A stretch of DNA of 28,415 bases from the NCBI GenBank assembly GCA_949451265.1, contig CASTQR010000002.1:1-28415 (forward strand). The letters run 5' to 3'. Each line of letters opens with the position of its first letter. Within the stretch, counting starts at the first letter, position 1. The notes under the pieces were generated by a model, which did not search any database, was not told where the DNA came from, and saw nothing but the letters and a program-made list of their open reading frames with translations. This stretch comes from an uncultured Eubacteriales bacterium. GTDB lineage: Bacteria > Bacillota_A > Clostridia > Oscillospirales > Oscillospiraceae. The translations under genes and the position numbers were made by a program. Below, one piece after another: positions 1-7,001 of this stretch.

Positions 1-116
1 CGGAGGAAATCTTTTCTTTTCTCATTGCTCAGCACACGCCTTTGGGGGTCCGTCTTTTCCAAACTGCGGCCCCCTGGGGGCTTGCGTCGGATCGGGCCAA
101 AATATCATCTTTGATC

Positions 117-145
117 ATTTTACATGACCCGGCCCCGCTTGTCAA
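117..145 (-). promoter_or_regulatory. Strong sigma-A-type promoter reading leftward out of the window
   Basis: On the minus strand a perfect -35 TTGACA (140-145) is followed by a 17-nt spacer and a -10 TAAAAT (117-122). It would start transcription near position 110 and run toward position 1. The only candidate start codon before the edge is ATG at 23-25 (reading MRKEKISS), with no clear ribosome site, so the gene it serves lies mostly outside. Apart from this promoter and the tepA terminator, positions 1-195 hold nothing I can identify. Confidence 0.65.
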
Positions 146-195
146 TTTCCTTCCCGGAAAAAACAGATTTTTTCGACAATTTGCCCTTTCCCATC

Positions 196-231
196 AAAAA
201 GGAATGGGCGGAGGGGTTCACCCCTCCGCCC
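196..231 (-). terminator. Rho-independent terminator of tepA, with the stop codon in its loop
   Basis: A perfect 11-bp GC-rich stem (206-216 with 221-231) encloses a four-base loop. On the minus strand it is followed after five bases by a T5 run (200-196). The tepA stop codon TGA (220-218) lies in the loop, so the last codons form the 5' arm of the terminator. Confidence 0.8.
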
Positions 232-919
232 CCTCCCTGGCCGCCCGCATCCGGGCGTGGAGGCAGGCCAGCGCGTCGGACAGGCCGCCCAGATGGTCGA
301 TGAGCCCCATCCGCACCGCCTCCTCGCCGTAGATCACGCTGCCCACGTCCGCCGCCATCTCCCCGGTGTTCAGCATCAGGCCCTCGAAGTCCTCCCGGCT
401 GATCCGGCTGTTGCGGGTGACGAAGGCGCAGATCCGGTCCTGGATGCGCTCGAAGTAGTGGAAGGTCTGGCTCACCCCGATGACCAGCCCGTTGAGCCGC
501 ACCGGGTGGATGGTCATGGCCCCGGAGGGGACGATGAAGGACTCCTTGGCCGCCACCGCCAAGGGCACGCCGATAGAGTGCCCGCCCCCCAAAACAAGGG
601 ATACGGTGGGCTTGGACATTCCGGCAATCATCTCCGCGATGGCGAGGCCCGCCTCAATGTCGCCCCCCATGGTGTTCAGCAGGATCAGCAGGCCGTCCGC
701 CTCCTTCCCCTCCTCCAGGTTGGCCAGGAGGGGGAGCACGTGTTCGTACTTGGTGGTTTTGGCCCCGTCGGGGGCCTCCTGGTGGCCCTCGATCTGGCCC
801 ACGATGGTGAGGGTGTGGATCACGCCATCCTCGGTTTTCACGGTGCCGGAGCCCAGGTCCACGATGTCCTGCCGGCTGTCCTCTCCCCCGGCTTCGGTGG
901 GTTTTGTCTCCTCGGTCAT
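218..919 (-). CDS. tepA: ClpP-like serine protease of the TepA/YmfB type
   Basis: The 233-residue product has a ClpP/crotonase fold signature without an ATPase partner gene nearby. Visible elements are the oxyanion-type NTMGGDIEAG segment (about 82-91), the nucleophile region GGGHSIGVPLA with Ser115, and a His in MTIHP (His138). Related Bacillus TepA (YmfB) is a cytosolic ClpP-family protein linked to protein export and sits beside spoIIIE/ftsK; a gene to the left could be ftsK, but that is not visible. I chose ATG at 917-919 because AAAAGGGGG lies nine bases upstream. A TTG/ATG start further out would sit inside the large hairpin at 923-968, whose 3' arm contains this ribosome site. The stop codon is inside a terminator loop. 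Confidence 0.85.
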   Translation of the reverse strand: MTEETKPTEAGGEDSRQDIVDLGSGTVKTEDGVIHTLTIVGQIEGHQEAPDGAKTTKYEHVLPLLANLEEGKEADGLLILLNTMGGDIEAGLAIAEMIAGMSKPTVSLVLGGGHSIGVPLAVAAKESFIVPSGAMTIHPVRLNGLVIGVSQTFHYFERIQDRICAFVTRNSRISREDFEGLMLNTGEMAADVGSVIYGEEAVRMGLIDHLGGLSDALACLHARMRAAREGAEG

Positions 920-922
920 GGT

Positions 923-968
923 AAAGCGCCCCCTTTTGCGGGATAGTATCCGCAAAAGGGGGCGCTTT
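923..968 (-). terminator. Perfect 19-bp hairpin between the GNAT gene and tepA
   Basis: Arms 923-941 and 950-968 are exact inverted repeats with an eight-base loop. The hairpin begins six bases after the GNAT stop codon and ends three bases before the tepA start. Only a short T3 run follows it on the minus strand, while on the plus strand T4 follows. It may be a weak or bidirectional terminator. Its 3' arm (minus-strand reading) holds the tepA Shine-Dalgarno GGGGG, so folding would block tepA translation on read-through transcripts. Confidence 0.6.
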
Positions 969-974
969 TATCCG

Positions 975-1409
975 TTACAGGGTGAGCTCCATGAGGATCT
1001 CGTCCTCATCCCGCCCGCCGGTGTGGGTAAAGCCCAGTTTTTCGTAAAGCAGGCGGGCGGGCTCATCGCCCTCGACATAGCACAGGCAGACCTTTTGGAA
1101 CCGGCCGTCCGCCCGCATTTCCTCCAAGGCCAGCCGGGCCGCCTGTTCACCCAAGCCCCGGCCCTGATACCGCTGGTCGATAAAAAGTTGGCTGAACACA
1201 TATTGTCCGGCCTCCGGCCAGTCGAAGTACATCAGCATCCCCACAGGGGCGTCATCTTCCCGGACCAGCTTCGCGCGGCTGCGCTGCGCCCGGTGGGCGT
1301 ATGCCCGGGCCAGCAGGCGGTTGGGATCGGAGACAAAGTGCCGCTGATCCTCCCGGACGGACAGCTCCTCCCGCCAGTTGTCCGGGCCGATGGGCTCCAG
1401 GCGGATCAT
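975..1409 (-). CDS. GNAT-family N-acetyltransferase
   Basis: The 144-residue protein is a single GNAT domain, the usual size. The acetyl-CoA pyrophosphate-binding motif A is clear as QRYQGRGLGEQAARLAL (about 79-95), preceded by the beta-4 strand YVFSQLFID and followed by the motif B region ARLLYEKLGFTHTG typical of the C-terminal half. The overall pattern resembles the spermine/spermidine acetyltransferase-like branch (BltD/PaiA type), but the substrate cannot be read from sequence. The ATG lies three bases after the aminopeptidase stop codon, with GAGGG inside the end of that gene as ribosome site, so it is the last cistron of the ddl operon before the 923-968 hairpin. Confidence 0.85.
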   Translation of the reverse strand: MIRLEPIGPDNWREELSVREDQRHFVSDPNRLLARAYAHRAQRSRAKLVREDDAPVGMLMYFDWPEAGQYVFSQLFIDQRYQGRGLGEQAARLALEEMRADGRFQKVCLCYVEGDEPARLLYEKLGFTHTGGRDEDEILMELTL

Positions 1410-1412
1410 CCG

Positions 1413-2816
1413 TCAGCCCTCGTATACCGCCTTGCAGGCGGCGTAGGTCATATAGCAGTCCAGCTTGGAGGTCACCTCAAAGGGGGCGTGCATGGACAGC
1501 ACAGGCACCCCCGCGTCCAGGGTGTCGATGTTCCGGTTTGCCATATAGCAGGCCACGGTGCCGCCGCCGCCCTTGTCGGCGGCGCCCAGCTCCGCCATCT
1601 GCCACAGCACGCCCTTGTCGTCCAGCAGGCGGCGGACATAGGCCACCGCCTCCGCCCCGGCGTCGGACGCGCCGCTCTTGCCCCGGGCGCCGGTGTACTT
1701 GCACAGGCCCACGCCGTAGTTCACATAGGCGGAGTTGCGCTTCTCGTACACGTCGGCGAACTGGGGATCAAAGGCCGCCGTCACGTCCGTGGACAGGCAG
1801 AAGGACTTCTCCAAGCACACCCGCAGGGGCACCTTCTGGCTGGCGCACAGGTCGCCGATGAAGGTCTCAAAGAAGGCGGACTGCATTCCGGACACACCCT
1901 CGGATCCGATCTCCTCCTTGTCCGCCAGCACGCACACCGCGGTGCGGCAGGGAGCGCCCTCCAGGTCCAGCAGGGCCTTCAGCCCCGCGTAGCCGCACAC
2001 CCGGTCGTCCTGGCCGTAGGCTCCGATGAGGGTACGGTCGAAGCCGATGTCCACGGCGTTGAAGGCGGGGACGGCCTCGATCTCGGCAGAGATGAAGTCC
2101 GCCTCCCGGATGCCGTAGTGGTCGTACAGCAGCTTCATCACCGCCAGCTTCACCCGATCCTTGCCGTCGTCGTCCTTCAGCGGACGGCTGCCCACCAGGA
2201 TGTTCAGGCTCTCGGCGGGGATGGCCTCGCCTAAAGGCTTCTTGGACTGCTCCGCTCCCAGGTGGGGCAGCAGGTCGTCGATGGTGAACAGGGGGTCGCC
2301 GGGGTGGGAGCCCACGGACACGTGGACAATGGATCCGTCCTTCATGGCCACCACGCCCCGCAGCTCCAGGGGGATGGTCACCCACTGGTACTTGCGGATG
2401 CCGCCGTAGTAGTGGGTCTTGAAGAAGGCCAGCTCGCTGTCCTCATACAGCGGGGAGGGCTTCAGATCCAGCCGGGGGCTGTCGATGTGGGCGGCGGCGA
2501 TGGACACGCCCTGGTCCAGGGGCGCGGAGCCAACCACCGCCAGGTGCAGGGCCCGGCCTCGGTTCACCCGGTAGACCTTGGTTCCAGGCTGGAGCTCCAT
2601 GCCCCGCTCGAAGGGGACAAAGCCCGCGGCCTGAGCCAGCTCCACGGCGTAGTCCACGCAGTCCCGCTCTGTCTTGCCCTTGTCCAGGAAGGTCTTGTAG
2701 CCCTCGCAGTAGTCGAAGATGGCCCGCTCTGTGGCCTCGTCCACCACGTCCCAGCCGTGCTTCTTCTGGTTCAGCAGCGCGTCCCGCAGCTGCTGCCCCG
2801 GCGTTTTTTCTTCCAT
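1413..2816 (-). CDS. M18-family aminopeptidase (aspartyl aminopeptidase type)
   Basis: The 467-residue cytosolic dinuclear zinc peptidase removes N-terminal residues, with preference for acidic ones in characterised relatives. Family motifs are all present: metal-binding AAHIDSPRLDLKP (His110, Asp112), the catalytic/metal pair in DKEEIGSEGVSG, the bridging Asp in STDVTAAFDP, and the C-terminal metal His in MHAPFEVTSKLD. The length fits the bacterial M18 group (about 430-470). The open frame continues far upstream inside coaE, but I chose ATG at 2814-2816 because AAGGAGGAAG sits just upstream and MEEKTPGQQL matches the normal N-terminus. It starts one base after the coaE stop codon, so the two genes are translationally close. 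Confidence 0.92.
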   Translation of the reverse strand: MEEKTPGQQLRDALLNQKKHGWDVVDEATERAIFDYCEGYKTFLDKGKTERDCVDYAVELAQAAGFVPFERGMELQPGTKVYRVNRGRALHLAVVGSAPLDQGVSIAAAHIDSPRLDLKPSPLYEDSELAFFKTHYYGGIRKYQWVTIPLELRGVVAMKDGSIVHVSVGSHPGDPLFTIDDLLPHLGAEQSKKPLGEAIPAESLNILVGSRPLKDDDGKDRVKLAVMKLLYDHYGIREADFISAEIEAVPAFNAVDIGFDRTLIGAYGQDDRVCGYAGLKALLDLEGAPCRTAVCVLADKEEIGSEGVSGMQSAFFETFIGDLCASQKVPLRVCLEKSFCLSTDVTAAFDPQFADVYEKRNSAYVNYGVGLCKYTGARGKSGASDAGAEAVAYVRRLLDDKGVLWQMAELGAADKGGGGTVACYMANRNIDTLDAGVPVLSMHAPFEVTSKLDCYMTYAACKAVYEG

Positions 2817-2817
2817 G

Positions 2818-3423
2818 TTATACTTCCTCCTTGCAAAGAATTGACTTGAATAATGCCCGCGCCCGCCCCTCCAGAGACGCTTTGTCCCCGTCGTTGCGCA
2901 GGGTGTGGCCGCACCGCGCCTCGAACCAGGCGGACGGCTTCTGGGCCCTGACCCGCGCCCTGGCGTAGTCCTCCCCGATGCCCTCCCGGGCCATGATCCG
3001 GGCCACCCGCGTTTCCTCCGGGGCGGTGACGGCGACGGTGGTATCGCACAGCGCCCCCGCCCCGCTCTCCAGCAGGGCAATGGCGTCCAGGGCGATGGCG
3101 GGGCGGCCCTCCTGTTCCGCCTGGGCGATGAGGCGGCGCAGCTGGGCCACGATGTGCCGGTGGGTGATGGCGTTGAGATCCGCCAGCGCCTGGGCGTCCC
3201 CGAATACAATACCACCAAGCTTCTTCCGGCGCAAGCCCCCAGTTGGCTCAAAAATGTCCGCCCCAAAGCGGGCTTCCAATTCCTCCCGCATGGGGGCGCT
3301 GGTACTCAGCAGCTCGTGGTACACCGCGTCGCAGTCCGCCACCGCGCCGCCCAGATCCCGGAGGACGTTCAGCACCGTGGTCTTGCCCGCCCCGGTGGGG
3401 CCGGTGATGCCGATGACGGTCAT
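2818..3423 (-). CDS. coaE: Dephospho-CoA kinase
   Basis: CoaE phosphorylates the 3'-hydroxyl of dephospho-CoA with ATP, the last step of coenzyme A synthesis, in the cytosol. The 201-residue length is typical. The P-loop GPTGAGKTT (8-16) is a variant of the more usual GGIGSGKS. It is followed by a CoaE-like ADCDAVYHELL segment and the lid region VARIMAREGIGEDYARARV. The start ATG (3421-3423) overlaps the stop of the DUF4180 gene in an ATGA joint, which suggests coupled translation, and its stop lies one base before the M18 aminopeptidase start. Confidence 0.92.
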   Translation of the reverse strand: MTVIGITGPTGAGKTTVLNVLRDLGGAVADCDAVYHELLSTSAPMREELEARFGADIFEPTGGLRRKKLGGIVFGDAQALADLNAITHRHIVAQLRRLIAQAEQEGRPAIALDAIALLESGAGALCDTTVAVTAPEETRVARIMAREGIGEDYARARVRAQKPSAWFEARCGHTLRNDGDKASLEGRARALFKSILCKEEV

Positions 3424-3689
3424 GACCCCGCCCGCTCCAGCCAGGCCAGCGCCGCCCCCTCGTCGGGCTGGAAGCAGACGTGGCGGCCCTCATTGCTCTC
3501 CCGGATGAAGTCCCGGAGGGGCTTGCTGGTGTAGCCAGAGAAGTCCCCCACGATGGCCAGCCTCATCTGGTAGTTCACGAATTTTTGCAGCACCTCCCCC
3601 GTCAGCCCGGTGGACAGGCGGAAAAAGGGCTCGTCGATCTGCTCCTTGCGCAGTACCATGGCGGTCTGGTTGATATTCTCTATGTTCAT
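3420..3689 (-). CDS. Shortened DUF4180-domain protein
   Basis: The 89-residue product matches the C-terminal two thirds of DUF4180 proteins, small proteins of unknown function. The conserved block FFRLSTGLTGEVLQKF then LAIVGDFSGYTSKPLRDFI (about 22-59) is clear. From memory full members are about 110-120 residues with a helix-rich stretch between the first strand and this block. Here MNIENINQTAMV runs straight into LRKEQIDEPFF, which looks like an in-frame loss of roughly 30 residues. I start at ATG 3687-3689 because MNIE is the usual family N-terminus; a TTG at 3720-3722 is also in frame. AAAGGA lies about 14 bases upstream of the ATG, rather far. It sits between tsaC and coaE and overlaps coaE by ATGA. 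Confidence 0.75.
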   Translation of the reverse strand: MNIENINQTAMVLRKEQIDEPFFRLSTGLTGEVLQKFVNYQMRLAIVGDFSGYTSKPLRDFIRESNEGRHVCFQPDEGAALAWLERAGS

Positions 3690-3708
3690 CTTGCTCGTTT
3701 TGATCCTT

Positions 3709-4344
3709 TCAATGGTTGTCAAGTTTTTCCGGGCCCAACACTGCCTCGATCTCCTCCCGGCCCAGTCCCCCCTGCCGCAGAATCCGGTAGGGCGTGACGG
3801 TGAGATCCAGGATGGTGGACTCCACCCCCACAGAGCAGGGCCCGCCGTCCAGCACGGCGTCGATCCGTCTGCCCAGCTGGGCCAGCACCTCGCCGGCGGT
3901 CTTGGGGCTGGGCCCCCCCGACAGGTTGGCGGAGGGACAGGCCAGCGGCCGGCCCAAGGCCCGGATCACGGCTAACGTGGCCGGGTGGTCGGGGCAGCGC
4001 ACCCCCTGGGTGGCCCCCCCGGCGGGGACGATGGGGGGCAGGGTGCCGCGCCCCCGCAAAATCATGGTCAGCGGCCCCGGCCAGAAGGCGTCCGCCAGCC
4101 GGTAAGCGTCTGCCGGGACGTCCCGGCACACCGCCTCCACCATGGCCATGCCGTCCACCAGCACGTTGAGGGGTTTCGTCTCGGGGCGGCCCTTGGCGTC
4201 GTAGTTGGCCTGGACGGCCCGCTCCTGGGTGGCGTCGGCGGCGAGGCCGTATACCGTCTCGGTGGGGAGGGCTACCAGGCGGCCCTGCCGCAGCAGTCCC
4301 GCTGCCCGCTCCGTCTCTCTACTGCTCAGCCTGATGGTCTCCAT
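3709..4344 (-). CDS. tsaC: L-threonylcarbamoyladenylate synthase (TsaC/YrdC family)
   Basis: This 211-residue YrdC-fold enzyme makes threonylcarbamoyl-AMP from threonine, bicarbonate and ATP for t6A37 modification of ANN-decoding tRNAs. Evidence includes the N-terminal GRLVALPTETVYGLAADA strand-loop, the AKGRPETKPLNVLV motif (Lys-x-Arg type), the SANLSGGPSP motif and the late SVGVESTILDL strand. It has the short TsaC length and lacks the extra C-terminal Sua5 domain. I chose ATG 4342-4344 because GAGGAGGAAGG lies about ten bases upstream; the frame is open further but reads into a possible second half of the small membrane ORF upstream. It lies mid-operon between that ORF and the DUF4180 gene. 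Confidence 0.92.
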   Translation of the reverse strand: METIRLSSRETERAAGLLRQGRLVALPTETVYGLAADATQERAVQANYDAKGRPETKPLNVLVDGMAMVEAVCRDVPADAYRLADAFWPGPLTMILRGRGTLPPIVPAGGATQGVRCPDHPATLAVIRALGRPLACPSANLSGGPSPKTAGEVLAQLGRRIDAVLDGGPCSVGVESTILDLTVTPYRILRQGGLGREEIEAVLGPEKLDNH

Positions 4345-4415
4345 AACCCGCCGCCTTCCTCCTCTCTTGCGAAACCTGTGCAACCCGGCACCGACCGCCA
4401 AAAAGGGCAGGGCTG

Positions 4416-4562
4416 TCAGCCCGTAAACCGCTCCGGGGCAAGGACGCTCCACGCTTCCGGAACCTGTCCCGCCTCATACAGATGGACGGCACACAGGAGC
4501 GCACAGACGGCAAACGCCGCCCACAGCAGGAGTTCCGCCGCCAGCAGCATTCCTTTTTTCAT
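4416..4562 (-). CDS. Small membrane protein, 48 residues, possibly frameshifted
   Basis: The ATG (4560-4562) overlaps the TGA of the HAD phosphatase gene in an ATGA joint, the same type of coupling used elsewhere in this operon, which argues that the ORF is translated. The product [18 protein letters not shown] and on carries one clear hydrophobic helix (about 5-26) and ends at TGA 4418-4416. In the -1 frame, immediately after this stop, the sequence continues without interruption as LTALPFLAVGAGLHRFRKR, a second hydrophobic segment with a basic end, up to the tsaC start. A two-helix protein broken by one indel is therefore plausible. I recognise no family. Confidence 0.5.
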   Translation of the reverse strand: MKKGMLLAAELLLWAAFAVCALLCAVHLYEAGQVPEAWSVLAPERFTG

Positions 4563-5209
4563 CGCGCCGCCAGTGGAAGCAGCTCCCCCGGGCGGGCGAT
4601 CACAAAATCCGCCCCGGCGCTCTCCAGCTCCGCCCGATCCCGGAAGCCCCACAGCACGCCAACCACCGTCAGCCCGCCGTTCTTCCCCGTGAGCACGTCC
4701 ACATTGCTGTCCCCCACGAACAGGGTGGTCTCCGGCCTGGCCCCCATCTGTTCCATCAGGCGGCGCAGCAGGGTGGGATCCGGCTTCACCGGCACGTCGG
4801 GCAGGGCGCCCTGCACCTGGTCGAACATCCCCGGGAAATAGTGTTCCACCACCGGCCCCGCCAATGCGTGGGCCTTATTGGACAGCACCGACAGCCGCAC
4901 CCCCTGCCCCTTCAGCGCCGCCAAAAGCTCGGGCACACCGGGATAGGGGGCGGTCTTGTCCTCCTTGTGGGTGTCATAGTACGTGGAGAACTCCGCCAGC
5001 GCCCCGGCCAGCGTCTCCCCGTCCGTCCCGGCGGGGGCGAACCGCTCCACCAGCTTGGGGATGCCGTTGCCCACCATGCGCTTGTATTCGTCCACCGTAT
5101 GGACGGGCCAGCCCCGGGCGGCGCACACGTGGTTCCCAGCGTCCGCCAGATCGTCGATGGTGTTCAGCAGGGTGCCGTCCAGGTCGAAAATAATATGCGT
5201 ATACATCAT
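4559..5209 (-). CDS. HAD-superfamily phosphatase, phosphoglycolate phosphatase-like
   Basis: The 216-residue protein is a complete HAD hydrolase with a helical cap. Motif I is [10 protein letters not shown] with the nucleophile Asp, motif II Ser lies in VLSNK, motif III Lys in PVKPDP, and motif IV acidic residues in FVGDSNVDV. Cap placement between motifs I and II (C1 type) and the overall pattern match Gph/PgpB-like phosphoglycolate phosphatases, but substrate is not certain. The start is ATGATG at 5204-5209, overlapping the prfA stop (TGA 5208-5206); GGAAAGAAG inside prfA is a modest ribosome site. Downstream it overlaps the 48-residue membrane ORF by ATGA. Confidence 0.85.
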   Translation of the reverse strand: MMYTHIIFDLDGTLLNTIDDLADAGNHVCAARGWPVHTVDEYKRMVGNGIPKLVERFAPAGTDGETLAGALAEFSTYYDTHKEDKTAPYPGVPELLAALKGQGVRLSVLSNKAHALAGPVVEHYFPGMFDQVQGALPDVPVKPDPTLLRRLMEQMGARPETTLFVGDSNVDVLTGKNGGLTVVGVLWGFRDRAELESAGADFVIARPGELLPLAAR

Positions 5210-6270
5210 GCTTCGCTTCTTTCCGCCAATTGCTCCGCCTGACGGGCGGTGGTCAGCGCGTCGATGATCTCGTCCAGGTCGCCGTCCATCACCCCGTCCA
5301 GCTTGTACAGCGTCAGCCCCACCCGGTGGTCGGTGAGCCGCCCCTGGGGGAAGTTGTAGGTGCGGATGCGCTCGTTGCGCATCCCGCTGCCCACCTGGCT
5401 GCGGCGGTTCTCGCCGTACTCCGACTCCACCCGCTCCCGCTCCCGGTCGTACAGGATGGAGGCCAGCAGGCGCATGGCCTTCTCTCGGTTCTGGAACTGG
5501 GAACGCTCCTGCTGGCACTCCACCACCGTCCCGGTGGGGCGGTGGATCAGCCGCACGGCGGAGGAGGTCTTGTTGATGTGCTGGCCCCCCGCCCCGGAGG
5601 AGCGGAACACCTGCATCTCCACGTCGGCGGGGTTGATCTCCACGTCCACCGCCTCCATCTCGGGCAAGACGGCCACGGTGACGGTGGAGGTATGCACCCG
5701 CCCGCCGGACTCGGTCTCCGGCACCCGCTGGACCCGGTGGACGCCGCTCTCGAACTTGAGGCGGGACCAGGCCCCGTCCCCCTCAATGGTGAACGAGATC
5801 TCCTTCACGCCGCCCAGCTCCGTCTCGCTGGCGGAATTGACCTCCACCCGCCAGCCCCGCTTTTCGGCGTACATGGTATACATCCGGGTGAGGGAGTGGG
5901 CAAACAGGGCGGATTCCTCCCCCCCCACCCCGGCCCGGATCTCCAGGATCACGTTCTTGCCGTCGTTGGGATCCTTGGGAAGTAAGAGCACCTTGATCTC
6001 GTGCTCCAGCCGTTCGATGTCCTCTTTGGCCTGGGCCAGCTCCGCCTGGGCCAGTTCCCGCATTTCCGGGTCGCTCAGCAGCCCCTCCGCGCCCGCCAGG
6101 TCGGACTGTGCTTTGCACAGCGCCCGATAGGCCATCACCAGGGGCTCCAGTTCCTTCTGCTCCCGGTTCAGGCGGGACACCAGCTCCGGATCGCTGTACG
6201 TTTCGTTGGCGGCGAGGCGGGCCTCCAGCTCCGCGTAGCGCAGTTCTATGTTTTTCAGGTTGTCCGTCAT
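5206..6270 (-). CDS. prfA: Peptide chain release factor 1
   Basis: The 354-residue protein recognises UAA and UAG stop codons in the ribosomal A site and triggers peptide release. The class-I signature GGQ is present in [18 protein letters not shown]. The codon-reading tripeptide is PET in [15 protein letters not shown], the PxT form that marks RF1 rather than the SPF of RF2. The start chosen is ATG 6268-6270 (MTDNLKNIE); an in-frame TTG four codons upstream is less likely. A ribosome site is weak (GGGTGA). No prmC methyltransferase gene lies beside it in this window. The gene overlaps the HAD phosphatase downstream by four bases. Confidence 0.95.
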   Translation of the reverse strand: MTDNLKNIELRYAELEARLAANETYSDPELVSRLNREQKELEPLVMAYRALCKAQSDLAGAEGLLSDPEMRELAQAELAQAKEDIERLEHEIKVLLLPKDPNDGKNVILEIRAGVGGEESALFAHSLTRMYTMYAEKRGWRVEVNSASETELGGVKEISFTIEGDGAWSRLKFESGVHRVQRVPETESGGRVHTSTVTVAVLPEMEAVDVEINPADVEMQVFRSSGAGGQHINKTSSAVRLIHRPTGTVVECQQERSQFQNREKAMRLLASILYDRERERVESEYGENRRSQVGSGMRNERIRTYNFPQGRLTDHRVGLTLYKLDGVMDGDLDEIIDALTTARQAEQLAERSEA

Positions 6271-6295
6271 AGATTCACCCAATTTTCAAAGTCGT

Positions 6296-6327
6296 CCCCA
6301 CCGCCCCCGGATCAGAGGGTGGTGGGG
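6296..6327 (-). terminator. Intercistronic hairpin before prfA
   Basis: An 11-bp stem with one G-U pair (6296-6306 with 6317-6327) lies between the YdcF-like gene and prfA. No T run follows on the minus strand, so it is more likely a processing or partial attenuation hairpin than a full terminator. Confidence 0.35.
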
Positions 6328-6334
6328 CTGATAT

Positions 6335-6997
6335 TCAACGGTCGAACAGGAAGGACTTCACCAGGGCCAGCGGCTCCCGGAAGAACATCTGCACCCGGGA
6401 GGGCGCGTGGCTCACCGGGGCGGGCAGGGTGAAGATATACTGGTCGTGGTACGCCTCCCCCTGTAATCTGCCGTCCCGCACCCGATCCCAGAGCATCTCG
6501 ATCCGGGCCAGGTGGAAGCCGCTGGACACCAGCAGAACATCCTCGGTAAGGCCCCAGCCCTCTTTCTCCATCAGGTCGAAGGTGTTGTTGATATTCTGCC
6601 AGGTGTTCCGGGACTTGTCCTCCCGGTAGATCTGCGCCCCGTCCACCCCGTGGGCGGTGAGGTAGTCGTACATCCCCTGGGCCTCGGAGATGTGTTCGTC
6701 GTCCCCCTTGCCGCCGGTGACAATGATCTTGATATCCGGGTGCTCCTCCCAGTAGGCCAGGGCGGTGTCCAGCCGGTCCCGGAGTAGGATGGAGGGGCCG
6801 TCCTTCCGCATCTGGCAGCCGAAAATGACCATGACCTCCGGCCTGTCCCCGGCCTGAGCGGTCCGGCCCTGGGCGCCCCGCCAGATGACAAACTCCAGCG
6901 CGGCGAACACCAGCACCCCCGCCGCGATCAGCGCCAGCAGCGCCGCCAGCCACCTCCGCGCCCGGCCCCGTCCCCGATAGCTGTAATATTCTTTCAT
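6335..6997 (-). CDS. YdcF-family (DUF218) membrane-anchored protein
   Basis: The 220-residue protein has a basic N-terminus (KEYYSYRGRGRARR) followed by one transmembrane helix (about 16-40), then an extracytoplasmic DUF218 domain. Domain landmarks are VMVIFGCQMRKDGPS, the IVTGGKG strand-loop with a following acidic SEAQGMYDYL segment, the SRNTWQNINNTFDLM motif and VSSGFHLARIEML. Relatives (SanA, ElyC/YdcF) act in envelope integrity and lipid-carrier or peptidoglycan-linked processes, but no enzymatic role is established for this type. Location between an ABC-F gene (four bases upstream) and prfA, downstream of ddl and murF, fits an envelope role by context only. Confidence 0.82.
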   Translation of the reverse strand: MKEYYSYRGRGRARRWLAALLALIAAGVLVFAALEFVIWRGAQGRTAQAGDRPEVMVIFGCQMRKDGPSILLRDRLDTALAYWEEHPDIKIIVTGGKGDDEHISEAQGMYDYLTAHGVDGAQIYREDKSRNTWQNINNTFDLMEKEGWGLTEDVLLVSSGFHLARIEMLWDRVRDGRLQGEAYHDQYIFTLPAPVSHAPSRVQMFFREPLALVKSFLFDR

Positions 6998-7001
6998 CTT
7001 T

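Noticed and set aside
1..25. Partial minus-strand gene start reading MRKEKISS
   Set aside because: Only eight codons are visible and the ribosome site is weak, so I mention it with the promoter at 117-145 but do not annotate a gene.
2817..3266. An N-terminal extension of the M18 aminopeptidase
   Set aside because: The frame is open upstream, but this part is out of frame inside coaE, and a strong ribosome site precedes the ATG at 2814-2816.
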